From assembly GCA_027922465.2 (NCBI GenBank), contig BQMF02000273.1, positions 1 to 64,000 of the forward strand: a stretch of 64,000 nt of DNA, written 5' to 3'. The DNA is from Turritopsis dohrnii (Eukaryota; Cnidaria; Hydrozoa; Anthoathecata; Oceaniidae). Numbering within the stretch: the stretch's first letter is position 1; every line of letters begins with the position of its first letter. The notes below the pieces were generated by a model. The model had not been told where the DNA came from. It worked only from the letters and a program-made list of their open reading frames with translations, and did not search any database. This document shows, in pieces, positions 46,133 to 57,102 of this stretch. The position numbers and the translations under genes are program-made.

Positions 46133-46544
46133 GACAATTCTCTTTCAAGCCCAACCAAAAAAACGCAAAAAAGTTTTTTAATTGGCATTACTTTCGATAT
46201 CCCTGTTGCAGTATCCATAAAGTAAACAAAGTGTCTGATGAGAAGAAAAATGTTCGAACATGAAAATCGGGAAATCAAAACGGGTTTGACACTAACTAAA
46301 GGTTATTTTACATTGGCTCTGATACTAAAGCATGTTTTACATTGCAACAGAAGAGAAAACTTTATTAAAGAAAGTGTTACACACTATACATGTTTTAATT
46401 ATACTGGTGAAATTTTGGGATAATTAATTTTGTTTGAGCTGTTCTGACTGAAAAAAAAACAACATTTGAATGCCATTTTATTTTGATCGAGATTATAATT
46501 CGATGTGATAAGTGCGAAAATGACTCATGAGATGATACACACAT
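46133..46544. other. Possible promoter region of the VPS9 gene
   Basis: AT-rich sequence upstream of the VPS9-gene start and facing the EGF gene. Nothing specific was recognised. Confidence 0.35.
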
Positions 46545-46777
46545 TAAGTAAGTAAGTAACGGGAGTTTTTAGTCCTTGGGCTTCCATCCGTAACGGTTGG
46601 TTCTTCCGTGCGCCGACTTGCAACTATTAGTTGACTTACCGCCACAGAGATACGTATAGCATTGCTCTAACTTGCCCATCGGAGTGGTGTATTGAGATAC
46701 GACATGACTGGACTCGAACACGGGTCGCAGCGGTCGCACTCAAAGGTACTAACCACTACAAAGTAAGTAAGTAAGTA
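46545..46777 (-). mobile_element. tRNA-derived SINE-like element bounded by TAAG repeats
   Basis: On the minus strand TAGTGGTTAGTACC and GTTCGAGTCC resemble a tRNA A and B box, followed by about 150 bp of body. Both outer edges carry (AAGT)n/(TTAC)n repeats, either tail plus target duplication or insertion into a microsatellite. Confidence 0.7.
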
Positions 46778-47871
46778 CAATTGTACATAATTGTACATAA
46801 TTGGACATAATTGGTATTTTGTCTTAAAATTGTCTTAAAATTGTCGTATTTTGTCTTACTTTAAAATTCAAAATAGCTTTTTTGTATGCAGGGAGAACGA
46901 TCAACTCATCTATAAAATCGCTAATCAGTGAATAATTTCAAGTAACTTGGATTGATTGCTTGATGCGAAGGTTTTAAGGTTAGCAAGATCGACCAAACCG
47001 GACCAAACATATTACAATATGAGCAAGATGCTAAACAGAATTTGAGAGATCACATAACAACATAGCCACATAAAAATGTTATAAAGACTGGTAACATTTT
47101 CCCTGCGCTTTGTATCATCTGAGACTTTCTCTGAGAAAGTTCTCTTTATTTTTAGTAGACAAGGGGAACACAACGCAATTCTACGCCAAGAAGAAGTGTC
47201 CATTAAGGAATTTTTTATAAGGAATAAATGTTTATAAATCAAGCATTTATAAACAGTGAAAAAGATGTTATTTCGCAAAAATCCCAAATAACTTCGGTTA
47301 ATTCATACACACTTCATTCGAACCATAGAAATTTTGTATTTCTATGTTCGAACAAAAGATGTATGTCCCTTGCGTGTTCGAATTAATAGATGTGTACTGT
47401 ATGTCATTACTGCGAATCAACTCTTGACGTAACATGGTTATTTCCCGACATACACCACCGATTTTAATTTTTGAATGACTTAAGCGAGTTTCCTACAAAA
47501 CAAAGTTTCTAAAAGACGAATATCATTACCAACCTTCTCTTCCTAATACTCTTATGCTATTTGATAAAGAAAACAGTTTCGTGCCCAGGTTACGACAAAA
47601 GATTGCTATCACCTCTTAACTTTGCACGAATGGTTTTTTATATAAATATTATTGTATCTTAATTAAATCTCATTTGCATCATATATCTTTCATCAAAATA
47701 TATTGGTGATATATTTTCGAGAGAAAAGGTGTTTCACCGAATGGAAACACAGCGATTTAACTTGATGGTAGGAACTAAAACATGAGTTAGTAGTCTTTTT
47801 CTAACATATAAGTTTTTTCTGTCGCATTAACTCTAATCACATTAGCCTTTTTTTCTTTGTTTATATTGTAG
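46778..47871. other. Stretch that should hold upstream exons of the EGF gene
   Basis: The first recognised EGF exon needs a phase-1 donor upstream. I found no signal-peptide exon here that I can defend. A microsatellite-like ATTGTACATAATTGGACATA run lies near 46785. Confidence 0.35.
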
Positions 47872-49666
47872 GTACTTTTAACGAATGCAAAAATGGCGTT
47901 GTCCAATGTGCACAAAATGCAAGTTGTTTCGATTTACCGTTGGGTTACTATTGTCAGTGTAATGACGGTTTTGAAGGTGACGGATACAAGAGCTGTGATC
48001 CAAAACCATTTGGTAAAAATAAATTTTTGAGACTGAAATTTCTTTTTATACACCTCTTATACATCAAATTTAAACGAATTCGTCTTATAGCAAATCGTTT
48101 AGAGAAAACCTGTACGGGGGAAGAATATATTGATTTACAGGAGGCCTAAAAATAAACACACAAAAGAGGTGCAACGCAAGCTTGATCTTCTTGATGAGGG
48201 GTATTAGGAAATTTACTGCAGATGTTGAACTAATTAAAGTAGATTTCCACTGAACACTTCGCCCTCTGTCATTTGCGAACTTGCTTTGGTTTGAGTGACG
48301 TTATTTTGATTTTTTTTTCTCGATTGCCGAAGGAATATTTCAACACCTCGACAAAATCTTCTCTCTCAGATATTTTCCAGTTAACGGCTTCATTTCATGT
48401 AACCATATTTATCTTGAGTCGGAAAGTATTTTAAAACTTTTGACTCTTTAAGTAAAACTTAAAGAATTTCCGTATAAAACTATTAATTACAAAATACAAT
48501 CCACTGGTCATTTCAGTAGCATTATTGACGGCAGCCGAAATGTTAAATGTCACAGATGACGCATTCATTCATTTGCCGGTTTTTTATTTATTTATTTATT
48601 TATTTATTTATTGTTCTAGAGCATCTAACAGTCACGCTTGTGGTGGTAATCGTCATGTTTTTTGTCCTACTCGCCATTCTTGTCTACTTCTTGTTGCGAC
48701 AAAAATTGGAAGAAGAATCAATGTGAGTATAGCAAATTGTTTCAAACTTGTTTCTAACCTACAAACCCTATAAGCCCATTGCGTTCCTTAATATCACGTT
48801 TATTATGACGTTCTTGAATGCTCACATTCTCTTGCACAAATTCCGACCATTCCACGCTTAAAACCACAAATGAATCTGAGAAAGGCTGGCCACAAAACTG
48901 TTAAGCTCTAATGGTTTTGTTGTGGAAATGTCACTCACCGCGTTATCAATCTCGTTCTCAGGGCTTTTCCTTAATTTCCTTCTTGACAAAAACCTGCCAT
49001 CCAGGTAACAATGTTAAAAAAAATCAATAAAACTATCTTACTGTGTATGACTGAATAACAAACACGACAGATACGTTGTAATTATTGCCTTCGTAAATTC
49101 TTGTTGAATTCGTAATGTTTAGACCTGACAATCCATACGACATAAAATGGAACAAAGCACTGGGTGCGATGAGAGAGGCTAGCCTACGAAAGTACGAAAA
49201 CGTCATCATACCAGTGCAGGAAAGAAAAATAAGTTTGGATTCTGTCGATTTAACTAAGCGGTGCGATACTTACGTCACTGCCGACGAAATTGTCGCACAA
49301 AAACAGCGGTTGAAGAGTTGTGACAACGATAGCCCTCATCGAGTGATTGTCCACGACGACGACGACGGTGTTTCCAATGATGAAGGGAAAAAGAACGACT
49401 TTGTCGTAGATGGGATCGACAACCCAGCTTTCGAAGAAAGAGCGATTGATATTCCAATCAAGGATGTTCAGCTTACGTCATTTAAACCACCGGCTTATAC
49501 TGCGCCCAAAAATGAAGACCAGAACGCAATAGAAATGACGTCATTAACGCCACAAAGAGCGTATTCGTCTAGAGATTCGTTTAAACAAATCGAAAAAAGT
49601 CCGAAAGTATCTCCAAAAACATATTATCCTAGCGAGAAAAGGTCTTATGAGTCAAACGTAGCGTGA
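47872..49666 (+). CDS. Single-pass membrane protein with a calcium-binding-type EGF domain (3' part)
   Basis: Exons: 47872-48012 (enters in phase 1), 48620-48722, 49123-49666. Exon 1 encodes one six-cysteine EGF domain with the NEC...NASC...GYYCQCNDGFEGDGY pattern of calcium-binding EGF modules. Exon 2 encodes a transmembrane helix (LTVTLVVVIVMFFVLLAI then LVYFLLRQK, positive residues after it), giving outside-N, inside-C topology. Exon 3 is a 181-residue hydrophilic cytoplasmic tail with an acidic VHDDDDGVSND patch, NPAF and NPYD (endocytic NPxF/NPxY-like) and many Ser/Thr, ending SNVA. The signal peptide and any further ectodomain lie upstream and were not identified. Adhesion or receptor role is only inference; I do not recognise an orthologue. 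Confidence 0.75.
48575..48611. repeat. (TTTA)n run in the EGF-gene intron
   Basis: A run of TTTATT units precedes the transmembrane exon and serves as part of its polypyrimidine tract. It could be the tail of an old SINE. Confidence 0.6.
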
Positions 49667-50279
49667 ATTCAACACATTTTCAACTAAAGGCCGTTCTACA
49701 CTATAGCAATCTAAAACTGACCAGTATAAAAACTCAAAATCTAAATAACTCATCATTTTCTGTAGAAAGATTGATCGTATTATATACATCCAACAACTTC
49801 GTGCCTCAACCTCTAGCCCACGGTCTCTTGCCTGAGTTCCATTGAAGATGCCGCCGTGTGTATATCAAAAGGCAAGAGGCCCTGGGTTCGAGAAACCTCG
49901 AACGAAGACCAATAGGCCCTGATGCTTTCGCCACTAAAATTGAAAATTGAACATTATTTGATACCTCTTTTCAGCAATCAACCATATTTTCACAACCAGA
50001 TGAAATGTTCAAAACAGGTCGGGCTTTTTTTTGAATAATATAACGTTTTAAACATGTATCTTGAGGATCATAAAATTTTATGATCTTCCTTATGATGTAA
50101 AAGAACTGGTAATGACTGCAGAGGTCGAAAGTGACGTTAATTCCTGAAAAGATCTTTCAGGAAACCGGCGATTTAAAGCGAGCTAGCGGTTGTGCATTTT
50201 ATTAGTAAAACAAGAAGCCGCTTGGCTTGAAGACTTCAGGACGTAACACAACGATGCATATTTAGTCTCAAAAATACAA
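49667..50279. other. 3' flank of the EGF gene with a degraded MITE
   Basis: Contains at 49807-49892 a palindrome with CTCTTGCCT and GGCAAGAGGCCCTGGGTTCG arms, a relative of the 5490 MITE. No clear AATAAA close to the stop was found. Confidence 0.55.
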
Positions 50280-53200
50280 CGTTGCCGAATTGCCAAATTA
50301 TGTTCAAATCTAATAAAATGACTGGAAAATAGCAACTTCTAATTGTGCTTTGTAGAAATTTTTATGAATATTGCAGAACTTTCTAAGTTTGATCCAAATT
50401 TGGGGAACGAATGACCCATTTCTGGTCAAATCTGACAAAATGACCGACAAATTCGAAATCAGCACCTTTCAAATGTGATCTGTGCAAAATGTTTTGAAAT
50501 TTGAAGAACTTTCGAAATTTGGTCCAAATTTGGCCTAAATTGGCCAATTTTAGTCAAACCTGGCAATATCATTGTCAAATTCGAAACAAGATTCGCAAAA
50601 ATGCGACTATATATTTCCCCAAAGTTGCAAAACTTTTATCAATTATTGTGTGTACATAGAAGACCATAAGAAAAGTGGTATAACTACCATCAACGCAAAT
50701 AAAAATGCTGTCCATACTAATCAGGGTAGAATTCAATTTAATACCACAAAGGAAGTTATTTCGAACTTATTATGAAATGAAGATATTCATGGTCATGTGA
50801 CATGGTTTCTCTTATAATTTTTGCTGAGGAGTTAAAAAAGTTATGAGTTATGAGAAGTTATTATGGACAAAGCTAAAAATTGGAAGACCTAAATGCAACT
50901 AATATTTCCCCTTAAACAACTGAATATCAACAACTGCATCAATATGTATAAGGTAAATTCATCATAATAAACGTATGATCTTCATTGCTGCAGAAGCTTG
51001 ACATCCTTTTACACAGTAATATCATGGCAAACAATGTAATTCGACAGAACACAGCTTTTCGTAACTCGTATTAAACTATTTTACAACATCATACAATGAA
51101 ATTTGTTTACAAGTTTACAAAAGAAGAAAAGAAAATTGTCAAACCTAATTTTAATACTACAGTCTAAGTATTAAAAATACTTTGGGGTAGACAGCAAATA
51201 ACTATCAAAAACAATCAAAATTTGTACTGTGTAGCATTTCAAATTAGGACAAGAGTTTTTTTCCAAAAAGAGATGGTCTTAAAAGTGACAATTTATAAAA
51301 TTAAATTCAAGTATTCAGAATAAACATCTCAGTCACAAAAATATGTGGACACTCATTATTTACTATGTGATAAAAATGACTTTCGTAAATCTCAAATGAA
51401 AACAACAAACAGATTTTGGTAGTGAAAATACACATCCATAACCAAATCACTACGAAGCTAAAAAAAGAATTTTGAGTTCTGGTTTGATTTAATTTACAGA
51501 TTCTTATGTTGGATTGTGTTTTGATTTATGTTTGTTGTTTGTGTAAGGAAAGTTGACAGTATAAATATTATATATATATACTTTTTACAAAATAAAATAT
51601 CATAATACAGTATCAAAACAGTATGCGTGATCATGGAATTAATCCATAGTATCCAGCCTATCCAGGCCAGAGAAGCACATTCAACCAGGTTCTTTCAAGT
51701 TATTATCTGTCTCAATCCTGTGTATAAAAATATTGTACGTAATTTGTTTTCTGGAACATCTTATTGCATATACGACATCACGTTTTTACTTGCTGTTTTT
51801 GTAATGTACTCTTTGAATTAACATAATTGGTTGAACTACTTGTTCTCCACGTATAAAAGGTTTCCCTTGTGGTGGCTGTACATCATGTGCGTGCTGTGTC
51901 AGTTCAGTTTGGCTATACATTCTGTATATATACATTATCCTGTCAAATCAGGATGTAAAATAAAAATAAATCTTCAGCCTGTATTGATAATGAATTTTCG
52001 TCTTTGCACTGAAATCACAGCTTCAATGTTTTGCTGTTCCAAACATTTAACTACCAACCAATCATCCATACATAGCATTATTGTTATCAACAAAAAACAA
52101 AACAATTTTTTTCTGTATTTTACACGTTCATTAAAAAGTTTTTACAAAACATTTCATAACAACACTGAACTAAAACGATTATTTCCATCATTTAACAACC
52201 TTTTATCTTTTGAATCATTTTAAAAGCTGGCAGGAAAAGCAAAGTCTTCTACTGACAATCTGCACTGACTGAAAAAAAATGGCGCACTACTTCACTGTAG
52301 ACTAGCCTCTATTGTTATCTACTTTGGCGGCTAGGTGAAAATTCAATACTGAACCGCGGCTATAAAAGTGAACGAAAAGAAGGAGAAGAAGGAAATGCCG
52401 GTTTTAACATATATTTCGCCCTACGGGGAAATATATAATTAGCACCTTTCAAATGTGATCCGTGCAAATTTTTGTGACAATTGAAGAATTTTCGAAATTT
52501 GGTCCAAATTTGGCCTAAATTGCCAAATTTTAGTCAAACCTGACAAAATCATTGTTAAATTTGAAATCAGCACCTTTCAATTGTGATCCGTGCAAAGTTT
52601 CATGGAAATTGAAGAACTTTCGAAATTTGGTCCAAATTTGGCCTAAATTGCCCGATTTTAGTCAAACCTGGCGCAATATCATTGTCAAAGTCGAAATCAG
52701 CACCTAAATGTGGTCCGTGTAAATTTTTGTTAAAATTGAAGAATTTTCGAAATTTGGTCCAAATTTGGCCTAAATTGCCCCATTTTAGTCAAATCTGACC
52801 AAATCATTGTCAAATTTGAAATCAGCACCTTTCGGTTGTGATCCGTGCAAAATTTCATGGAAATTGAAGAACTTTCTAAATTTGGTCCAAATTTGGCCTA
52901 AACTGGCCAATTTTTAGTCAAACCTGGCAAAATCATTGTCAAATTCGAAATCAGCACCTTTTAAATGTGGTCCGTGTAAATTTTTGTTAAAATTGAAGAA
53001 TTTTCGAAATTTGGTCCAAATTTGGCCTAAATTGCCCCATTTTAGTCAAATCTGACCAAATCATTGTCAAATTTGAAATCAGCACCTTTCGGTTGTGATC
53101 CGTGCAAAATTTCATGGAAATTGAAGAACTTTCTAAATTTGGTCCAAATTTGGCCTAAATTGCCCAATTTTAGTCAAATCTGACAAAATCATTGTCAAAT

Positions 53201-53427
53201 TTGAAATCAGTACCTTTCAATTGTGATCCGTGCAAAATTTCATGGAAATTAAAGAACTTTCGAAATTTGGTCCAAATTTGGCCTAAATTGACCAATTTTA
53301 GTCAAACCTGGCAATATCATTGTCAAATTCGAAATCAACACCTTTTTAAGTTGTGCTCTGTGCAAATTTTCATGAAAATTGGTCAACTGGAAGTCCTAAT
53401 TTGACCAAATTTGCGAATTCGGCAACG
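50280..53427. mobile_element. Inverted-repeat-bounded element carrying a 128-bp satellite
   Basis: The left end GTTGCCGAATTGCCAAATT (50281) and right end AATTTGCGAATTCGGCAAC (to 53426) are near-perfect 19-bp inverted repeats. Between them is a tandem array of 127-129-bp units recognised by TTTGGTCCAAATTTGGCCTA and AAATCAGCACCTTTC. About two and a half units lie at 50280-50587 and about eight at 52440-53400. Positions of GGTCC in the right block: 52501, 52629, 52756, 52884, 53013, 53141, 53269. Neighbouring units alternate in detail, hinting at a higher-order two-unit pattern. No transposase is recognised. Confidence 0.75.
50588..52439. mobile_element. 1.85-kb insertion splitting the satellite
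   Basis: The 128-bp array stops inside a unit near 50588 and resumes near 52440. The inserted DNA is near TATATATTTCCCC on the left and GGGGAAATATATA on the right, which are complementary, so it may be another DNA element. A short hairpin (TATTTCGCCC/GGGGAAATA) sits at the right edge. A 130-codon frame at 51831-52223 has no recognisable domain and I do not call it a gene. Confidence 0.6.
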
Positions 53428-53607
53428 ATGTCATGTAAACGCTGCACGAAAACGTTCATAAGTAGCAGTAGTAGGAGGAGGAGGAGAAACCACGGGTATT
53501 TTAAATACTTTACTCCACCACGGGTGTCCTTAAAGTCAATAAAATGATTCAGACTGATTGATTTCTTGTCTCGTTTTTGGTTTTCAAACCAACCATCCAT
53601 TCTAATC

Positions 53608-53686
53608 CAACCTCACTCCCAGGGCCTCTTGCCTTTTCTTGCCGTCAACCGTATATCAAAAAGCAAGAAGTCCTGGGAACGAGGTT
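53608..53686. mobile_element. Palindromic MITE, relative of 5490-5559
   Basis: Arms CAACCTCACTCCCAGGGCCT and CCTGGGAACGAGGTT surround a loop containing CCGTATATC. It is about 79 bp and is slightly diverged from the copy at 5490. Confidence 0.8.
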
Positions 53687-54103
53687 ATGATCGACCCGCT
53701 TCACATAAGAAAAACTTAACAAGTTTGTACCTTGAGTCAAATGTTTCGCACAACATCATCATAGCCTCGATATCCCAGTTCAAAATAACAAAGATATCAC
53801 CCCAATTCAAAGTTGATACATCAGTCAAGGAAATGAACTATATTGTTTAGGAGTTATCGAGAAAAAACATACAATCATTTTGTAAACAATGTACATTGCT
53901 TCATAGAATCACGAAACTGCTTGCGTAAGGACTTTTTTGTTTGTTTTGGTTAAGACAAACACGTGATCTTAAAAATGATGTTTATGTTATTGCTCAATAC
54001 ATGCTTATGTCAACAATTTTTTTCATAGAAATACGAGAGAAATCATTGAAAAATCAGAAATAAAAGATTACCATAGCCATAAGTGAATATTTACTGTTGA
54101 GAT
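53687..54103. other. Promoter side of the ankyrin-RING gene
   Basis: AT-rich sequence immediately upstream of the start codon of the ankyrin-RING gene. No defended motif. Confidence 0.35.
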
Positions 54104-56136
54104 ATGGGAGCTTCCGGTTCTTCGGTAATGGTTGGGACAGAGGTGATAACAGGAAGCAAGTAAGTATAGAACTGTCAAAAAAAAAAAAAAAAAAATTATT
54201 TTCAACCAAAACATTTTGTGTGAATATGTTTGTTTGGCGAGAATCATTTTCTCGCTTAACCCAGACTGAAATATTAGTGTTTTGACCGTAACAACTACGA
54301 ATAGGTCTTGTTAGCCCAAACCAATATGTAGTGCTTATTAGTGAAAATAACGAGTTTGCAGAAAAACTCCAATGCTGTGTGCCTTTGTTGTCACATGCCT
54401 TTTTAACTAAATTCAAAGTATCGATCGGTCAAGTTACACGAAAACACTTAATTACCACGAGTTTACCACAAAAATTAAAATTAAAAACAAAGATATAATA
54501 ATGGTTCATCGTCCAAACCAGACTTATCATCTAATAATGATGACAACAAGATCATTATTTTGCACACTTATTTCCACTAAATATTGTTCATGTGAAGTTT
54601 CTAATGACTTTCTGAAGATTTTTTCATAGGTAACTCCATCAAATTGTATAAAAATCCCAACCATAATCCAAACATAATTTGCGTGAATTCTCAATCCTGC
54701 TGTATGTTTGAAGCAAAAACATTTGTTTTAAATTGATAAATTCCGTTTTTAGAATAACATTCCTTCAAGCAATAACGTCAGGAAATGTGGATAGTGTAAA
54801 AAAGGCTTTAACTAAAGATATTGACATCAATAAGCGGTATCAGCTTGGACAAACAGCTTTATACCATGCAGCATTCAAAGGCTTTGCTGACGTTGCAGAA
54901 TATCTTTTACAAAGGGGAGCACAAATGACAGTTGCAAGTAATGCAGGCACGCTTCCAGTACATGTTGCAGCTTGGAAGGGACATATCGAAGTTCTACGAA
55001 TTTTGATAAAACACAATGCTGAGGTAAATGTACATAATAAGAAAAATATGTCGCCAATCTTTCTGGCAGTTGGTCAATCACACTTGGATGTAGCAGACAT
55101 GCTTTTGAAATATGGGGCAGATTTAAATGAAAGACCACAGGGGTTTACCTTGCTCCACAACGCAGCAAGAACTGGTAATCTTCCTGTTGTGGAATATTTA
55201 ATTTCACGTGGTGCTCTGATAAATATGGCTGATAGTAAACACGGTAACCAATCAATTCATCTTGCTTCGTATCGAGGCCATTACAAAATTGTGTCTTATC
55301 TCATCGAGCATGGCGTTAACCCTTCTTGCACTGGTCATTTGAAGTTGACACCTCTCCACCATGCCACTCTTGGAAATCATTTGAGTTGCGCGCAAATTTT
55401 GACCGATGCTGGCGCAGATATGAACGCCGGTGAAGAGAAGCTAAATATGACGCCTTTACACTACGCCGCATATAAAGGACATTGCGATATTTTGGTTCAC
55501 CTGCTTAATAACGGCGCAAACATTTCGGCTGTTGACGACAACGGGTTGACGCCGTTACATTTCGCGGTTACGTCAGACAAAATCGATTGTGCAAAAATCC
55601 TTTTGCAGTATGGTGCTGATAAATATCAGAAGACGAAGAAAGGATCGACTGTTATTAAATTAGTGAAGGAAAATTCTAATGATATGAAAGCACTTCTTAG
55701 CGATGGCGTGTCATCTACGCCCACAACTAGTAATATTCAGCCCTCTGCGCCTCCTCTTATTCAAGATACAAGTTTAGAGCCTTATGACACAGATGTAAAC
55801 CAGCTGGAAATACGCTTAAACATAAAAGTTGATGAACTGAAGGAATGCCAACTGAAATGTACAGCTCTTCAAGGAGAAATTGATAAGATACAAAAGCAAC
55901 TCGACGCTTTGAAATCTACACCAATGGAATCTGAGTACGACGCAAGTTTAGAATGCCCTATATGTTTTGAAGTTCCAAAACCTCCGCTAAAAGTGTTTCA
56001 ATGTACTGAGGGACATATATTCTGCCAGGAGTGCTCCGAACGCGGTATAACACATTGCCCGGAATGCAGAATAGCTCTCGATAAACCATACATTCGAAAT
56101 CGACGTTTGGAAGAAATTATCAAAAACATCAAGTGA
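54104..56136 (+). CDS. Ankyrin-repeat RING E3 ubiquitin ligase, 2 exons, 479 aa
   Basis: Exon 1, 54104-54159, encodes MGASGSSVMVGTEVITGSK up to a GTAAGTAT donor; exon 2 is 54753-56136. Phase 2 matches exactly. The MGASGS start fits the N-myristoylation consensus, suggesting membrane attachment. About eight ankyrin repeats (residues ~21-320) follow, with regular G-x-TPLHxAA patterns. Then PSAPP (residues 349-353), a coiled coil (~365-405), and a C-terminal C3HC4 RING (420-457: CPIC, C, GH, C-x2-C, CPEC) resembling those of ankyrin-RING ligases. Ankyrins should choose substrate, the coiled coil allow self-association, and the RING recruit E2. It is not Mind bomb (no MIB/HERC2 or ZZ domains). 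Close paralogues may exist in the same animal. The single long exon 2 suggests a partly retroposed or intron-poor family. Confidence 0.9.
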
Positions 56137-57102
56137 AGAAATCTACAGACCTACCTAAAACTGATGAAACTGTATCCGATAAATAGCCTTGTTAAGACAA
56201 TAGTGATACTCACACATAAAATGTCGCATTCCATTAAGTATTCGTGATTTGTGTACATAATGCGAGGGTTTCATATTGTATGTATGTCTGGAAAATATTA
56301 TCTATCCTATGTAACTAACCGAATAATCCGCATAATTTAGCTCGTTAAAGCGTTCCCATGACGACCATTATATTGGTTTCTTGTTTCAACAGTGTCACAA
56401 GAAAAGTGGCTAAGTCGCTGTCACTTCGACCGTCGAGTAGACAAACCCTAATTCAAGTTAACATATGGTCAACTATTATAAATTCTCGTAAACTGGGATT
56501 GTCAAAGGGAACGAAAAGAAATTGAGCAGGTGACGAAGCCACAAATATTTCCTACAAGAAATACACTGATTCGTGGTCAAACTCAAGAACCAGTTTTCCC
56601 TGGGAATCTTACTAAACTATAGTGTATCACAATATTCCCTATGAAACGTACAAAAGATACCTGAGCACGAAATACAACGATCAGGAAGTTTGATGAATGA
56701 ATTCTATTTTCGTTTGATCGGAATAACTTTACAGGTTTTAAAAAATTCTGATAACGGAGATAAAAAGCACAGTTGGACTGCGTTGGTGGTAAAAAAAAAA
56801 ATCTCAATAAAAAGGAGTTAAAAAAATATATTTTGTTTAAATTACCCAGAAAATATAGGTACTAAATAATCGTTCAAAATTTTAAATAGAAAAAATAACA
56901 TTGATCTGATTTTTATAAGAGTAGGACAAAAAATTCAACGGTGTTGCCCTTCGCAACAAAATAATAAACTTATCCTAATGTTTCCTCCTCGTTCAGAACA
57001 TCACACATATATGTATTTCCACAGTAAATCAGTTAACCTCTGATCACATTCGTCTACGAAGTGTAGTATAGAAAGGTTTCTCAAGCATCAAAAAAGCTGT
57101 AA
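56137..57102. other. Convergent 3' flanks of ankyrin-RING and shootin genes
   Basis: Both genes end here. The only plus-strand AATAAA is at about 56811, 0.67 kb after the ankyrin-RING stop, and could end a long 3' UTR. Nothing else recognised. Confidence 0.4.

Noticed and set aside
51831..52223. 130-codon open frame
   Set aside because: No domain, no splice or codon-use support, and it lies in an insertion within a satellite.
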